The notes under the pieces were generated by a model. That model had not been told where the DNA came from. It saw nothing but the letters and a program-made list of their open reading frames with translations, and did not search any database. From Chitinophagaceae bacterium (GTDB lineage Bacteria > Bacteroidota > Bacteroidia > Chitinophagales > Chitinophagaceae), in contig JABMML010000056.1 of NCBI GenBank assembly GCA_013205585.1, positions 1 to 28,936 of the forward strand: DNA of 28,936 nt, in the 5' to 3' direction. Both the position numbers and the translations under genes were made by a program. Below are positions 17,772 to 25,290 of this stretch, piece by piece (positions within the stretch are counted from its first letter, which is position 1; every line of letters starts with the position of its first letter).

Positions 17772-18758
17772 CTAGCTGGCTAATATTTTTACAATTCTTA
17801 ACCATTCTTCAGAAATTTTTTGTTTTGCTTTTACGGCGTTGTCTAGTGGTGTATATTTCATTTTATTATCTTCAATACCCACCATTACATTATGCGTTCC
17901 GTTAATTAAACATTCAACAGCATGATAGCCCATTCTGCTGGCAATTAATCGGTCTAAGCAACTAGGGGAGCCCCCTCTTTGAATATGACCTAAAATACAA
18001 ACACGCACATCTGCATTCGGTAATTTTTCCTTTATGAAATTACCCACCTGCGTACCACCGCCAAATTCATCGCCTTCTGCCACCACTATTAAGTTCACTA
18101 ATTTTTTTCTTTTCTCTTTTTCAGTTAAAGAAGCAATCATGGCTTCCATATCTGTTTTTGTCTCTGGAATTAAAATATTCTCAGCACCTGTAGCAATACC
18201 ACTATGAAGTGCAATATAACCAGCGTCACGTCCCATTACTTCTACGACGAATAAACGGTCATGTGCATCGGCGGTATCTCTAATTTTATCAATAGCTTCT
18301 ACTGCTGTGTTTACTGCTGTATCAAATCCAATGGTAAAATCACTTCCTGCAATATCTTTATCAATAGTTCCAGGTATACCAACACAAGGAATATCAAATT
18401 CGTGACTAAATTTTTGGGCTCCTTTAAAACTTCCATCTCCCCCAATGACTACAATACCATCGATGCCTCTTTTCTTTAAATTCTCGTAGGCAGTTTTTCT
18501 TCCCTCTTTTTCAAAAAATGCAGCGCTTCTAGCTGTTTTTAAAATAGTACCCCCTCTTTGAATAATATTTCCCACCGACTTTGAGTACATTTCAAAAATA
18601 TCATCCTCTATCATTCCATTATATCCCCTTGCCACTCCAAAAACTTGAAGCCCATGATAAATGCTGGTTCTAACTACCGCTCTAATAGCGGCATTCATGC
18701 CGGGGGAGTCTCCGCCAGAGGTTAAAACTGCGATTTTGCTTACTTTTTTAGCAGACAT
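17772..18758 (-). CDS. pfkA: ATP-type 6-phosphofructokinase
   Basis: Phosphorylates fructose-6-phosphate to fructose-1,6-bisphosphate. The start is taken as ATG 18758 (MSAKKVSKIAVLTSGGDSPG), giving 328 residues and matching the family N-terminus; a TTG at 18800 would add 14 atypical residues. The motifs are GGDSPGMNAAIR (15-26), GGDGS (106-110), PGTIDKD (129-135) and VEVMGRDAGYIALHSG. The Gly residues in GGDGS and PGTID are those of ATP-using rather than pyrophosphate-using enzymes. The usual TIDND is TIDKD here, with both catalytic Asp kept. It heads the pfkA-pyk-nagB cluster, with a -7 box about 70 bp upstream. Confidence 0.96.
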   Translation of the reverse strand: MSAKKVSKIAVLTSGGDSPGMNAAIRAVVRTSIYHGLQVFGVARGYNGMIEDDIFEMYSKSVGNIIQRGGTILKTARSAAFFEKEGRKTAYENLKKRGIDGIVVIGGDGSFKGAQKFSHEFDIPCVGIPGTIDKDIAGSDFTIGFDTAVNTAVEAIDKIRDTADAHDRLFVVEVMGRDAGYIALHSGIATGAENILIPETKTDMEAMIASLTEKEKRKKLVNLIVVAEGDEFGGGTQVGNFIKEKLPNADVRVCILGHIQRGGSPSCLDRLIASRMGYHAVECLINGTHNVMVGIEDNKMKYTPLDNAVKAKQKISEEWLRIVKILAS

Positions 18759-18828
18759 AATTTTAAATTGAGCATTAATGTATTGATTTACAATATCCAA
18801 CCAATACGATGTAAAAGAAACCGAGCTA

Positions 18829-18836
18829 CAAATTTA
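18829..18836 (-). promoter_or_regulatory. -7 box (TAAATTTG) of pfkA
   Basis: The minus strand reads TAAATTTG, an exact match to TAnnTTTG, and would give a leader of about 65 nt before the ATG at 18758. No well-spaced TTTG -33 element is obvious. The rest of the 213-bp gap between pfkA and ctlX (18759-18971) is AT-rich; apart from this box and the hairpin at its edge I see nothing in it. Confidence 0.5.
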
Positions 18837-18948
18837 ATCAATTGAGCCCAATTTTCCATTCAATTTATGAACAGTTTTACCATACTAACGCATTTTATTA
18901 AAACCTAAGAATTTAGATCTAATGTGAACCTAATCAAAGAATTACAAT

Positions 18949-18975
18949 ATAATTCAGCTAGCAAAGCTGTATTAT
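18949..18975 (-). other. Hairpin overlapping the ctlX stop codon
   Basis: ATAAT-CAGCT pairs with AGCTG-ATTAT, ten base pairs interrupted by one mismatch and closed by a 5-nt loop. The ctlX stop codon (18974-18972) lies within the arm. No T-run follows on either strand, so it is not a standard intrinsic terminator. It may mark or protect the 3' end of the arcA-ctlX transcript. Confidence 0.35.
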
Positions 18976-19871
18976 TTATTTATTAAATGTATTTCAGCCA
19001 TCATACACCGTGTACTTCCACCCCCTAAGGCTTCAATGGTAGGGATAGCTATGGGAATTAAGGGATTGTATTTTTCTAAGCTTTTTAGCTGTGCTGCATT
19101 TATCGAACTATGGGCTTGCTCAGACATAATTAAATAAGGTTTTTCAGCTATGTCGAATACTTGTAACATATTACCAGCAAAATGATTGAGTTGATCTTGG
19201 CTAATCTCAATGACTTCTTTATTAGTTCGTGCAAAGCTATCCAGTAACATTTGTTTTTCTTGCTTATTGGGAATGCTGTCTAAACAAATTACCACAAATT
19301 GATTAGCCATACACATCATTACATTGGTATGATAAATGGGTTGTACTTTATCATCTACTGCTTTAAAAGCAATTGGTTTGAATTGCATTTTATCGCACCA
19401 AGAAATAAAGGCCTCTTTATCTAATCTTTCAGATAAACAACCATAGGCTATTTTATGTTGGTGATCTAGCACCATACTACCTGTACCTTCTAAAAATTTT
19501 CCTTCTTTTTCCAAGTTGGTTAAATCAAGTACATTTTCAATTTTATAATTAGACTGTAAAAATTCTATTACGCTTAATTTTCTTTCTGCTCTTCTATTTT
19601 CTGCAAACATGGGATACAAACAAAGGGTTCCATCAGCATGGGTAGAAATCCAATTATTAGGAAAAATAGAATCGGGGGTAGAAGGGTTTTGCGTGTCTTG
19701 AACCACTTTTACTAATATTTGATGGGCGCGTAATTTTTCCACCATCGTATCGAATTCAGCAATAGCCAGTTCATTGGCATTTTCAATATTAATATTGGAT
19801 TGAAAAAAATTATTCGAAGCTGTTTGCTGATTAAAATAAAATTGATAAGGTCGAACCATTAAAATTTCCAT
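18972..19871 (-). CDS. ctlX: CtlX-type citrulline hydrolase / amidinotransferase-fold protein
   Basis: The 299-residue product belongs to the guanidino-group-modifying superfamily, together with arginine deiminase. Visible landmarks are FPNNWISTHADG (70-81), FLEGTGSMV near 126-134, IYHTNVMM with His181, and the C-terminal GGGSTRCMMAEIHL with the presumed nucleophile Cys289. The pattern fits CtlX, linked in Francisella to citrulline use as a citrulline ureidase (citrulline to ornithine, CO2 and ammonia). The exact reaction here is inferred from family membership. It begins 27 bp after arginine deiminase on the same strand, so the two may act in sequence. The ATG at 19871 is preceded by an AGGA-like stretch. 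Confidence 0.83.
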   Translation of the reverse strand: MEILMVRPYQFYFNQQTASNNFFQSNINIENANELAIAEFDTMVEKLRAHQILVKVVQDTQNPSTPDSIFPNNWISTHADGTLCLYPMFAENRRAERKLSVIEFLQSNYKIENVLDLTNLEKEGKFLEGTGSMVLDHQHKIAYGCLSERLDKEAFISWCDKMQFKPIAFKAVDDKVQPIYHTNVMMCMANQFVVICLDSIPNKQEKQMLLDSFARTNKEVIEISQDQLNHFAGNMLQVFDIAEKPYLIMSEQAHSSINAAQLKSLEKYNPLIPIAIPTIEALGGGSTRCMMAEIHLINK

Positions 19872-19898
19872 ATCCTACTTTTATTAAAATAAATTATA

Positions 19899-21335
19899 TT
19901 AGATAGCCGTTCTTTCTAAAGGCATGCTCATGCAATGAAAGCCTCCTCTTGCTCTGGACAATTCTGCAGAAGGCATAAGTATAATGGAGTTTTGAATAGT
20001 ACTAGGACTTTTGTTTCCTTTTTCAAAATCCATTAATAATTCTTTTACATGCACTACTTCAAAACCCTTGTTTTTAAAGGCTTCTACCGTTTTATCGTTG
20101 CGGTCATAGCCAAGCACCACCCCTTCTTTTAAAGCAAGCAGATTGCAAGAATCTGTCCATTGTTCTCTGGCATTGTAAGGAAATTCATTATTGCCAGAAT
20201 ATATAAATTGGGCTCCATTTTTACAACCAAAATCTTCTCTGCTTATTTCATCTAAGAGTTGTTCTAAATCGTAAATAATAGTAGGACTGTCTTGTTTTGA
20301 TCTTTCAAATTTCCAAATGGTCACCGATTCTTTTTGAGTACTCTTAAAATATTGACTTACTTGATTATTTTCATGACTTTGTAAGCCCTCTTTAGAAAAA
20401 TTACCTAAAATAACCCAGGTATCTTTTTTTACCTGTGTAAAAATGGTATCAATATGCATGTAGTCTCTTTTTTTAGGAATTTTTACAATGCTTATTTTAT
20501 CCACCAATGCTTTACTAAATAAAATTTCGGTGAGTTGAATGGCAGCACTCATGCTTGTTCTTTCACTTACCCCTATAATTACATGCTGTGGTGAAATCAT
20601 CATGATATCACCTCCCTCAAGGGTTACTTTTTCATCATTCTCTTTTTCATTTAAAAGGGCAATGGGGTCTTTTTGTGAAAGTTCAATAATAAATGAACTA
20701 CTATTTTTAAATAATGGGTGATGATGAAATAAATATTTTGCAAATAAGGCTTCTCTTTTTCTGGCTAGTTTGGCGGGCTTGTTTAAAACCAAATGGTTTT
20801 TAATGACAATACCAATATCTCTTGTAAAAATAAAATTAGGAATAGGAGGGAAGATGAGTTCATTTTGTTTATCGACACCCGATAAAAAAGTGGAAGCTAG
20901 TTTGGCTGGGGTATATTTTTTTAAATCCTCTTGTAATTGATAACTGCAGCCTTCAATAGCAGCCACCGCTGCAATAAGTTGGTTTTTAATATCGGCATCA
21001 TTTAAAATACTCGCTAATAACCATTCTAATTCTAATACTTTGTCCGAGGCGTGAAAATTGGGGTGACCTGGTTTGTAAAAGGCACGATCGTTTTTGGGGT
21101 CGTCAATGAAAGCCATACTTGGTTTCATTTTTTCAGGGTCTAAAAAATAGAGTAGTAGTTTTGTATAATAATCGTATTCGTTTTCGCGAATACTTTTTAG
21201 ATGAACAATGTCTTCAAATAACCAATCCTGTGCTTTAGACGGAATTACCTTGCCTAAGCCTTTATCGGGGCTGTGGACGAGTAGTCTTTTAAGTTCACCA
21301 ATTTCTGAATGAACAGACAATATATTTTGTTGCAT
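19899..21335 (-). CDS. arcA: Arginine deiminase
   Basis: Hydrolyses arginine to citrulline and ammonia. The 478-residue product is longer than typical bacterial arginine deiminases (about 410), chiefly because of a larger helical region between about residues 40 and 160. All catalytic residues appear in order: FTRD with Asp173, EGGD with Glu240, YMHIDT with His294 and Asp296, and GGFHCMSMPLERT with the nucleophile Cys468 ten residues from the end. No arcB (ornithine carbamoyltransferase) or arcC (carbamate kinase) is adjacent; instead ctlX follows. It lies 32 bp after the ABC-F gene and may be cotranscribed with it. Confidence in family is high; physiological direction is inferred. Confidence 0.92.
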   Translation of the reverse strand: MQQNILSVHSEIGELKRLLVHSPDKGLGKVIPSKAQDWLFEDIVHLKSIRENEYDYYTKLLLYFLDPEKMKPSMAFIDDPKNDRAFYKPGHPNFHASDKVLELEWLLASILNDADIKNQLIAAVAAIEGCSYQLQEDLKKYTPAKLASTFLSGVDKQNELIFPPIPNFIFTRDIGIVIKNHLVLNKPAKLARKREALFAKYLFHHHPLFKNSSSFIIELSQKDPIALLNEKENDEKVTLEGGDIMMISPQHVIIGVSERTSMSAAIQLTEILFSKALVDKISIVKIPKKRDYMHIDTIFTQVKKDTWVILGNFSKEGLQSHENNQVSQYFKSTQKESVTIWKFERSKQDSPTIIYDLEQLLDEISREDFGCKNGAQFIYSGNNEFPYNAREQWTDSCNLLALKEGVVLGYDRNDKTVEAFKNKGFEVVHVKELLMDFEKGNKSPSTIQNSIILMPSAELSRARGGFHCMSMPLERTAI

Positions 21336-21367
21336 AGGAACAATTATTAAAATAAATTTAACCCTTT

Positions 21368-23329
21368 TTATTTGCTTTCCAATATCAATAAATCGTTAAA
21401 GGCTATCTCGTATTCCTTGTTCATAGACCTAATTAACGCATTTTTATCTTGGTAGCTTTTCTCAATAACATGCATTTTGGCTGGGTCTGCATAAATAGCA
21501 GAATTGGCCATTTCTAATTCAATGGCGGCTTTTTCGGTATGCAATATTTCTATATTATGCTCTATTTGTGAGATGACTTTTTGTAATTTTTGTATTTGCT
21601 TTTGTAAGTCTTTGTCAATGGCTTGAGGCTTTATTTCTACTGGCGAGGCAGTTTCTTGTTTAGCTTGCTTGCGTGTATCTTTAGACCCTGTATTTTTAGC
21701 AGGTTCTGCTAATTGTGCCTTTTGTTTTGCCATTCTCTCTTTCCACTCTAACCATTCTTTATAATCACCTTTGAATTCAATAATTTTTTCATCTTCAATT
21801 TCCCAAATTTTATTAGCAGTCTTTGAAATAAAATAACGGTCGTGACTTACTAATATAATCGTACCATCATATTTAGTAAGGGCTTCTGCTAATAATTCAA
21901 CAGTTACCATGTCTAAGTGGTTAGTAGGCTCATCTAGCATTAAGAAATTGGCCTTACTAATAATAGTTTTAGTAAGTGCAACTCTTGCTTTTTCTCCCCC
22001 ACTTAATACTTTAATTTTTTTATCAATCTCATCTCCTCCAAATAAGAAACAACCTAATAAGGCGCGTAGTTCTAATTCAGTATTTTTGGTGCCACATTCT
22101 TGTACTTCTTTTAAAATAGTATTATTTAGGTTCAAAGATTCTAATTGGTGTTGCGCATAAAAACTCTCTTCTACATTATGTCCCCAAACTCTTTCTCCAT
22201 CAAATTTTTCCATGCCTGCCACAATTCTAAGAAGGGTAGACTTTCCTTTTCCATTGGCGCCAATAAGTGCAATTTTATCACCTCTTTCAATTTCCGCAAA
22301 GGCATTGTCTAAAATTTGAACATTCGGGAAAGCCTTGCCTACACCTTTTAAGTCTACTAATACTTTTCCTGGTGTTTTATCTATTGCAAAATTGATTCTA
22401 ATATTAGGTCTCTCAATTTTAACATCTTCAATCACATCTAATTTATCTAATCGCTTTTGAATAGACTGAGCCTGCGCTGCTTTAGAAGCCTTGGCTTTAA
22501 ATCTTTCAATAAACTTTTCTTGTTGCTTGATATAATCTTGTTGATTCTCAAAAGCGCGTTGTTGTATTTCTACTCTTTGTTCTTTTTCAATTTCATAATG
22601 CTCATAATCGCCGGTATAAAAATGTAATTGTTGTTGATACACTTCTACAATTTTATTCACCATTTTATTTAAGAAGTATTTATCGTGACTTACAATAACT
22701 ACACTTCCTTTATAATGCAATAAATATTTCTCTAACCATTCGATACTCGGTAAGTCTAAGTGGTTGGTAGGCTCATCTAATAATAATACATCGGGTTGTT
22801 GCAAAATCATTTTTGCAAGTAGTACGCGCATTCTCCAACCTCCACTAAATTCTTTATAGGGGCGAGATAAATCCTTAATCGCAAAACCTAGTCCGTGTAA
22901 AACCTCTTCTGCTTTATGGTTAATATTATAGCCATCTAGTAAATCTATTTCGTGTAAGGCATCGGTGTATTTAATGAGTAAATCATTGTCCTCTGAATTC
23001 GCTTCTAATTCTTTGCCTAGTTGTTCTACTTCTTTTTCTAGTTCACGTACTCTTTCAAAAGCGCCCAAGGCCACTTCTGTAATAGATTCGTTGGTGTCAA
23101 AACTCAATAAGTCCTGGTGTAAATAGCCAATGGTAGTGTCTCTTCCTTTTTCAACCGTTCCTTTGCTGGGGGTGAGTTGCCCTACTAAAATTTTCAATAA
23201 AGTAGACTTCCCCGTACCATTATATCCAATTAAACCAATGCGTTCGCCTGGTTGGATGGACCAATTCGCCTCACTCACAATTACTCTTGCCCCAAACTCA
23301 AATGTCAGATTCTGTAAACCTATTAGCAT
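21368..23329 (-). CDS. ABC-F family ATP-binding protein (Uup/YheS-like)
   Basis: A soluble 653-residue protein with two ATP-binding cassettes and no membrane spans, as in ABC-F factors that act on the ribosome. Cassette 1 has Walker A GYNGTGKST (35-43), signature FSGGWRMRVLLA and Walker B VLLLDEPTNHLD. Cassette 2 has GANGKGKST, LSGGEKARVALT and FLMLDEPTNHLD. A charged linker of about 70 residues, starting near HYEIEKEQRVEIQQ, joins them, and the C-terminal 80 residues are predicted coiled coil (QKQIQKLQKVISQIEHNIEIL). The family includes translation factors and some antibiotic-resistance proteins; nothing here points to resistance. It is first of three same-strand genes with arcA and ctlX. 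Confidence 0.92.
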   Translation of the reverse strand: MLIGLQNLTFEFGARVIVSEANWSIQPGERIGLIGYNGTGKSTLLKILVGQLTPSKGTVEKGRDTTIGYLHQDLLSFDTNESITEVALGAFERVRELEKEVEQLGKELEANSEDNDLLIKYTDALHEIDLLDGYNINHKAEEVLHGLGFAIKDLSRPYKEFSGGWRMRVLLAKMILQQPDVLLLDEPTNHLDLPSIEWLEKYLLHYKGSVVIVSHDKYFLNKMVNKIVEVYQQQLHFYTGDYEHYEIEKEQRVEIQQRAFENQQDYIKQQEKFIERFKAKASKAAQAQSIQKRLDKLDVIEDVKIERPNIRINFAIDKTPGKVLVDLKGVGKAFPNVQILDNAFAEIERGDKIALIGANGKGKSTLLRIVAGMEKFDGERVWGHNVEESFYAQHQLESLNLNNTILKEVQECGTKNTELELRALLGCFLFGGDEIDKKIKVLSGGEKARVALTKTIISKANFLMLDEPTNHLDMVTVELLAEALTKYDGTIILVSHDRYFISKTANKIWEIEDEKIIEFKGDYKEWLEWKERMAKQKAQLAEPAKNTGSKDTRKQAKQETASPVEIKPQAIDKDLQKQIQKLQKVISQIEHNIEILHTEKAAIELEMANSAIYADPAKMHVIEKSYQDKNALIRSMNKEYEIAFNDLLILESK

Positions 23330-23348
23330 GTTTTTTCAATTCAGACCG

Positions 23349-23356
23349 CAAAGTTA
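23349..23356 (-). promoter_or_regulatory. -7 box (TAACTTTG) of the ABC-F gene
   Basis: The minus strand reads TAACTTTG followed by C, 19 nt before the ATG at 23329. It lies back to back with the box of the plus-strand lipoprotein gene at 23382-23389, 25 bp away, so the two promoters must overlap. Confidence 0.6.
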
Positions 23357-23381
23357 GCAAGTTGGACAATCTAATTATGCA

Positions 23382-23389
23382 TAAATTTG
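23382..23389 (+). promoter_or_regulatory. -7 box (TAAATTTG) of the lipoprotein gene
   Basis: TAAATTTG lies 17 nt downstream of a TTG at 23362-23364 and 12 nt before the ATG at 23402. It rules out a TTG at 23387, inside the box, as the start codon. The leader is predicted to be only about 8 nt. Confidence 0.6.
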
Positions 23390-23401
23390 GAAAAAGATTC
23401 T

Positions 23402-23965
23402 ATGAAGCCCTTTTTCTTTAGCCTTTTTGCCTTTTTACTGATGGCTTGTGATCGTTCCGAAGACCCTGCTATCAATAAGCAGCTATGGGCCTTTAGCCCT
23501 CAAAATAACCAAGTAAGTTTTGACAAAGCCCTGATGCCATTATTAAATAATTACCAAGAATTATTAAAAGGGGTAGCGGCAGGTGATAGCGCTTATATTT
23601 TCAATGCGGCAAAAATACTTATTCAATTAACCGATTCTTTCCCTGCTTCTGCCATTAGTTTTAAAGATAGTTTATTGCATGAGCAGGCTAAACAATCTTT
23701 AAATAATATCAATGCTGAATTACAAGGCCTAATGGCTGAACAAAGTTTGCCCGCTCTACATATGGCCACGCATATGCTATCTATTCAGTTTTTGAATTTA
23801 CTAGCCACAGTGGGCTATCAAGAAAAGAATATTTATGTATTTAATGTGCAGGATGAAAAACTAGAGGATGGACTCATTTGGTTTGGATGGAATAAGACAA
23901 GTAATGATCCGTATCATCCAAACAGAAAAGGTGAAATAGTCGCACAGAACTTATTACAAGAATAA
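23402..23965 (+). CDS. Small lipoprotein of unknown function (possibly DUF3347-like)
   Basis: From the ATG at 23402 the product has 187 residues. It starts with a lipoprotein signal sequence, MKPFFFSLFAFLLMAC, whose lipobox cysteine is residue 16. Acidic residues follow the Cys after an Arg-Ser pair. The mature part is mostly helical (DKALMPLLNNYQELLKGVAAGD, then KAILIQL-type segments). The tail contains GLIWFGWNKTSNDPYHPN. The layout recalls DUF3347-type proteins, but the Cys-Pro metal-binding motif of that family's C-terminus is missing, so I leave it as unknown. It converges with the following gene, only 2 bp between stop codons. Confidence 0.75.
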   Translation: MKPFFFSLFAFLLMACDRSEDPAINKQLWAFSPQNNQVSFDKALMPLLNNYQELLKGVAAGDSAYIFNAAKILIQLTDSFPASAISFKDSLLHEQAKQSLNNINAELQGLMAEQSLPALHMATHMLSIQFLNLLATVGYQEKNIYVFNVQDEKLEDGLIWFGWNKTSNDPYHPNRKGEIVAQNLLQE

Positions 23966-23967
23966 GG

Positions 23968-25221
23968 CTATTGGCTTGGTTTTTTTAGTTCAAAAATAAT
24001 CATGGCATTTACACTTAAAGTAGAGGTAATATATATTTCTTGTCTACTGGTTCCATCTTTCACCACCATCAGTGCAGTATTGGGAGGCACCGTACCTAAA
24101 TTATGTGCAACAATAATAATTTCATGACGGTTATTGTCTTTATTAAAATTGACATCAAAATGTGTGGCCTTGTAGCTTAACCTTTTATTTTCTAGCAATA
24201 AAATTTTATTATCAAAAACCATAATGGTATCGTTGTCAATAGTGCCATTATCGTATAAGTCAATGCTAATGGAAGGGCTATTGACAATGACTTGTTTGAC
24301 TAATTTATTCTCTCTTCCTACTAAAACCCAAGGCAGTATTTGACCCGAAGACTTAGTGGCGCTGGTATTTGGACTAGCACTCGTTTCATTAATAGCAGCT
24401 GCTTTAGTATTTTCTTGTAAAGCATTCTCTGCACTAGTTGGAGCAGCAGCTGTTTGAATAGGAGTGCTAGTATTAGCCTGAATAGGACTTACTTGTGTAA
24501 TATTTGACTTCGTGGTTGTATTTGACTTTGTGGTAGAACTTAGCTTTGTTGTTGTATTTGACTTTGAGTTAGTACTTGGCTTTGTTGAATTTGTTAACTT
24601 AGAAGTATTAGTCTGATTTGTCTGAATTAGTTCTTTTTTGGTAATAGCTGTTTGTTTAGCAGGCGTAGTTTTATTTTCTTTTTGTTGAGAAGTATTTTTC
24701 GCAAGTTTTTCTTTGGCAACTATTTTATTAGCAGTAGCTGTTTTAGAAACCGAAGATTTAGCACTAAACTCTTTTACAATAAGGCCTTCCTTTTCTAAAT
24801 ACACTTTTCCGCCACCGCAATCTTTGCCAGAGAGTTCGTTCGCAGCTGTATAACTACCTTCTAAAATTTCATAACCTCTTACTACTCGGTAGTTTAAAAA
24901 ATTAGACATTAAACAGGCTTCAAAATTCCCCACTAATTTCTTCTTATTTAAACTTGTTTCTGTAATACTTACTAGCTGTGCATTTTCCGAATGCATTCCA
25001 GTAGCCAATGCATTGGCTGTAAAATTATTGGATATTTTAGAGTAGGTACTGGCTGTTAGGGTATGGTCGGGGTTTTCTTTAATAATAATTTCGTAGGTAA
25101 CAATTCTACCATCGAGGTCTCGACTGGGTGTAAAATACCCTTTCCATTTCCCAGTTAGGTCTTGGCCCATAACGAGGGTGGGTAAGCATAAGGGTAGCAA
25201 TAAATATACTAGGCATCGCAT
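23968..25221 (-). CDS. Secreted protein with Thr/Asn/Lys-rich linker, unknown function
   Basis: I do not recognise this by name. The 417-residue product has a signal peptide (1-19, cleavage near VMGQ) and then a beta-rich domain of about 130 residues (LTGKWKGYFTPSRDLDGRI). That domain has Cys at 103 and 135 and a GGGKVYLEKEG segment. Residues about 153-292 are low-complexity, rich in Thr, Ser, Asn, Lys and Ala, with a 12-residue tandem repeat. The last ~115 residues (ISIDLYDNGTIDNDT, ENKRLSYKATHFDVNF, LGTVPPNTALMVVKDG) form a second beta domain of a type I associate with envelope proteins of this phylum. No T9SS sorting signal is seen. A promoter box ends 4 nt before the ATG, suggesting a leaderless mRNA. 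Confidence 0.8.
   Translation of the reverse strand: MRCLVYLLLPLCLPTLVMGQDLTGKWKGYFTPSRDLDGRIVTYEIIIKENPDHTLTASTYSKISNNFTANALATGMHSENAQLVSITETSLNKKKLVGNFEACLMSNFLNYRVVRGYEILEGSYTAANELSGKDCGGGKVYLEKEGLIVKEFSAKSSVSKTATANKIVAKEKLAKNTSQQKENKTTPAKQTAITKKELIQTNQTNTSKLTNSTKPSTNSKSNTTTKLSSTTKSNTTTKSNITQVSPIQANTSTPIQTAAAPTSAENALQENTKAAAINETSASPNTSATKSSGQILPWVLVGRENKLVKQVIVNSPSISIDLYDNGTIDNDTIMVFDNKILLLENKRLSYKATHFDVNFNKDNNRHEIIIVAHNLGTVPPNTALMVVKDGTSRQEIYITSTLSVNAMIIFELKKPSQ
24515..24586. repeat. 36-bp tandem repeat, two copies, within a coding linker
   Basis: Copies at 24515-24550 and 24551-24586 match at 32 of 36 positions by eye; the first 16 bases (GTTGTATTTGACTTTG) are identical. Partial, degenerate copies flank them. 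The unit is a multiple of three and encodes a 12-residue Thr/Ser/Lys repeat in the linker of the secreted protein, so copy-number change would keep the frame. Confidence 0.8.
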
Positions 25222-25225
25222 ATTA

Positions 25226-25233
25226 CAAAGCTA
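25226..25233 (-). promoter_or_regulatory. -7 box (TAGCTTTG) of the secreted-protein gene
   Basis: The minus strand reads TAGCTTTG, then TAAT, then the ATG at 25221. The gap is 4 nt, as for ccmE and the gene at 1-365. It faces away from the thrS box at 25259-25266, 25 bp distant. Confidence 0.6.
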
Positions 25234-25258
25234 TGTATAAAATATGAACCGCATTTGT

Positions 25259-25266
25259 TAGCTTTG
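25259..25266 (+). promoter_or_regulatory. -7 box (TAGCTTTG) of thrS
   Basis: TAGCTTTG followed by C lies 24 nt before the ATG at 25291. It shows that a TTG at 25255, which overlaps the box, is not the thrS start. The predicted leader of about 20 nt has no visible ThrRS-specific structure. Confidence 0.6.
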
Positions 25267-25290
25267 CAGACATATATTATAGTTAAAAAC

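Noticed and set aside
18759..18800. Longer pfkA frame from TTG at 18800
   Set aside because: The added residues are unlike the family, which starts just before KKVSKIAVLTSGGD; the ATG at 18758 fits.
21909..23357. Plus-strand open frames opposite the ABC-F gene (21909-22160 and 23130-23357)
   Set aside because: They mirror the conserved Walker and signature motifs of the real gene; no independent support.
24480..24600. CRISPR-like or mobile repeat array
   Set aside because: The repeats are contiguous, in frame and low-complexity within a coding linker, with no spacers or cas genes.
25255..25290. Longer thrS reading frame from TTG at 25255
   Set aside because: The TTG overlaps the TAGCTTTG promoter box, and the family N-terminus begins at the ATG at 25291.
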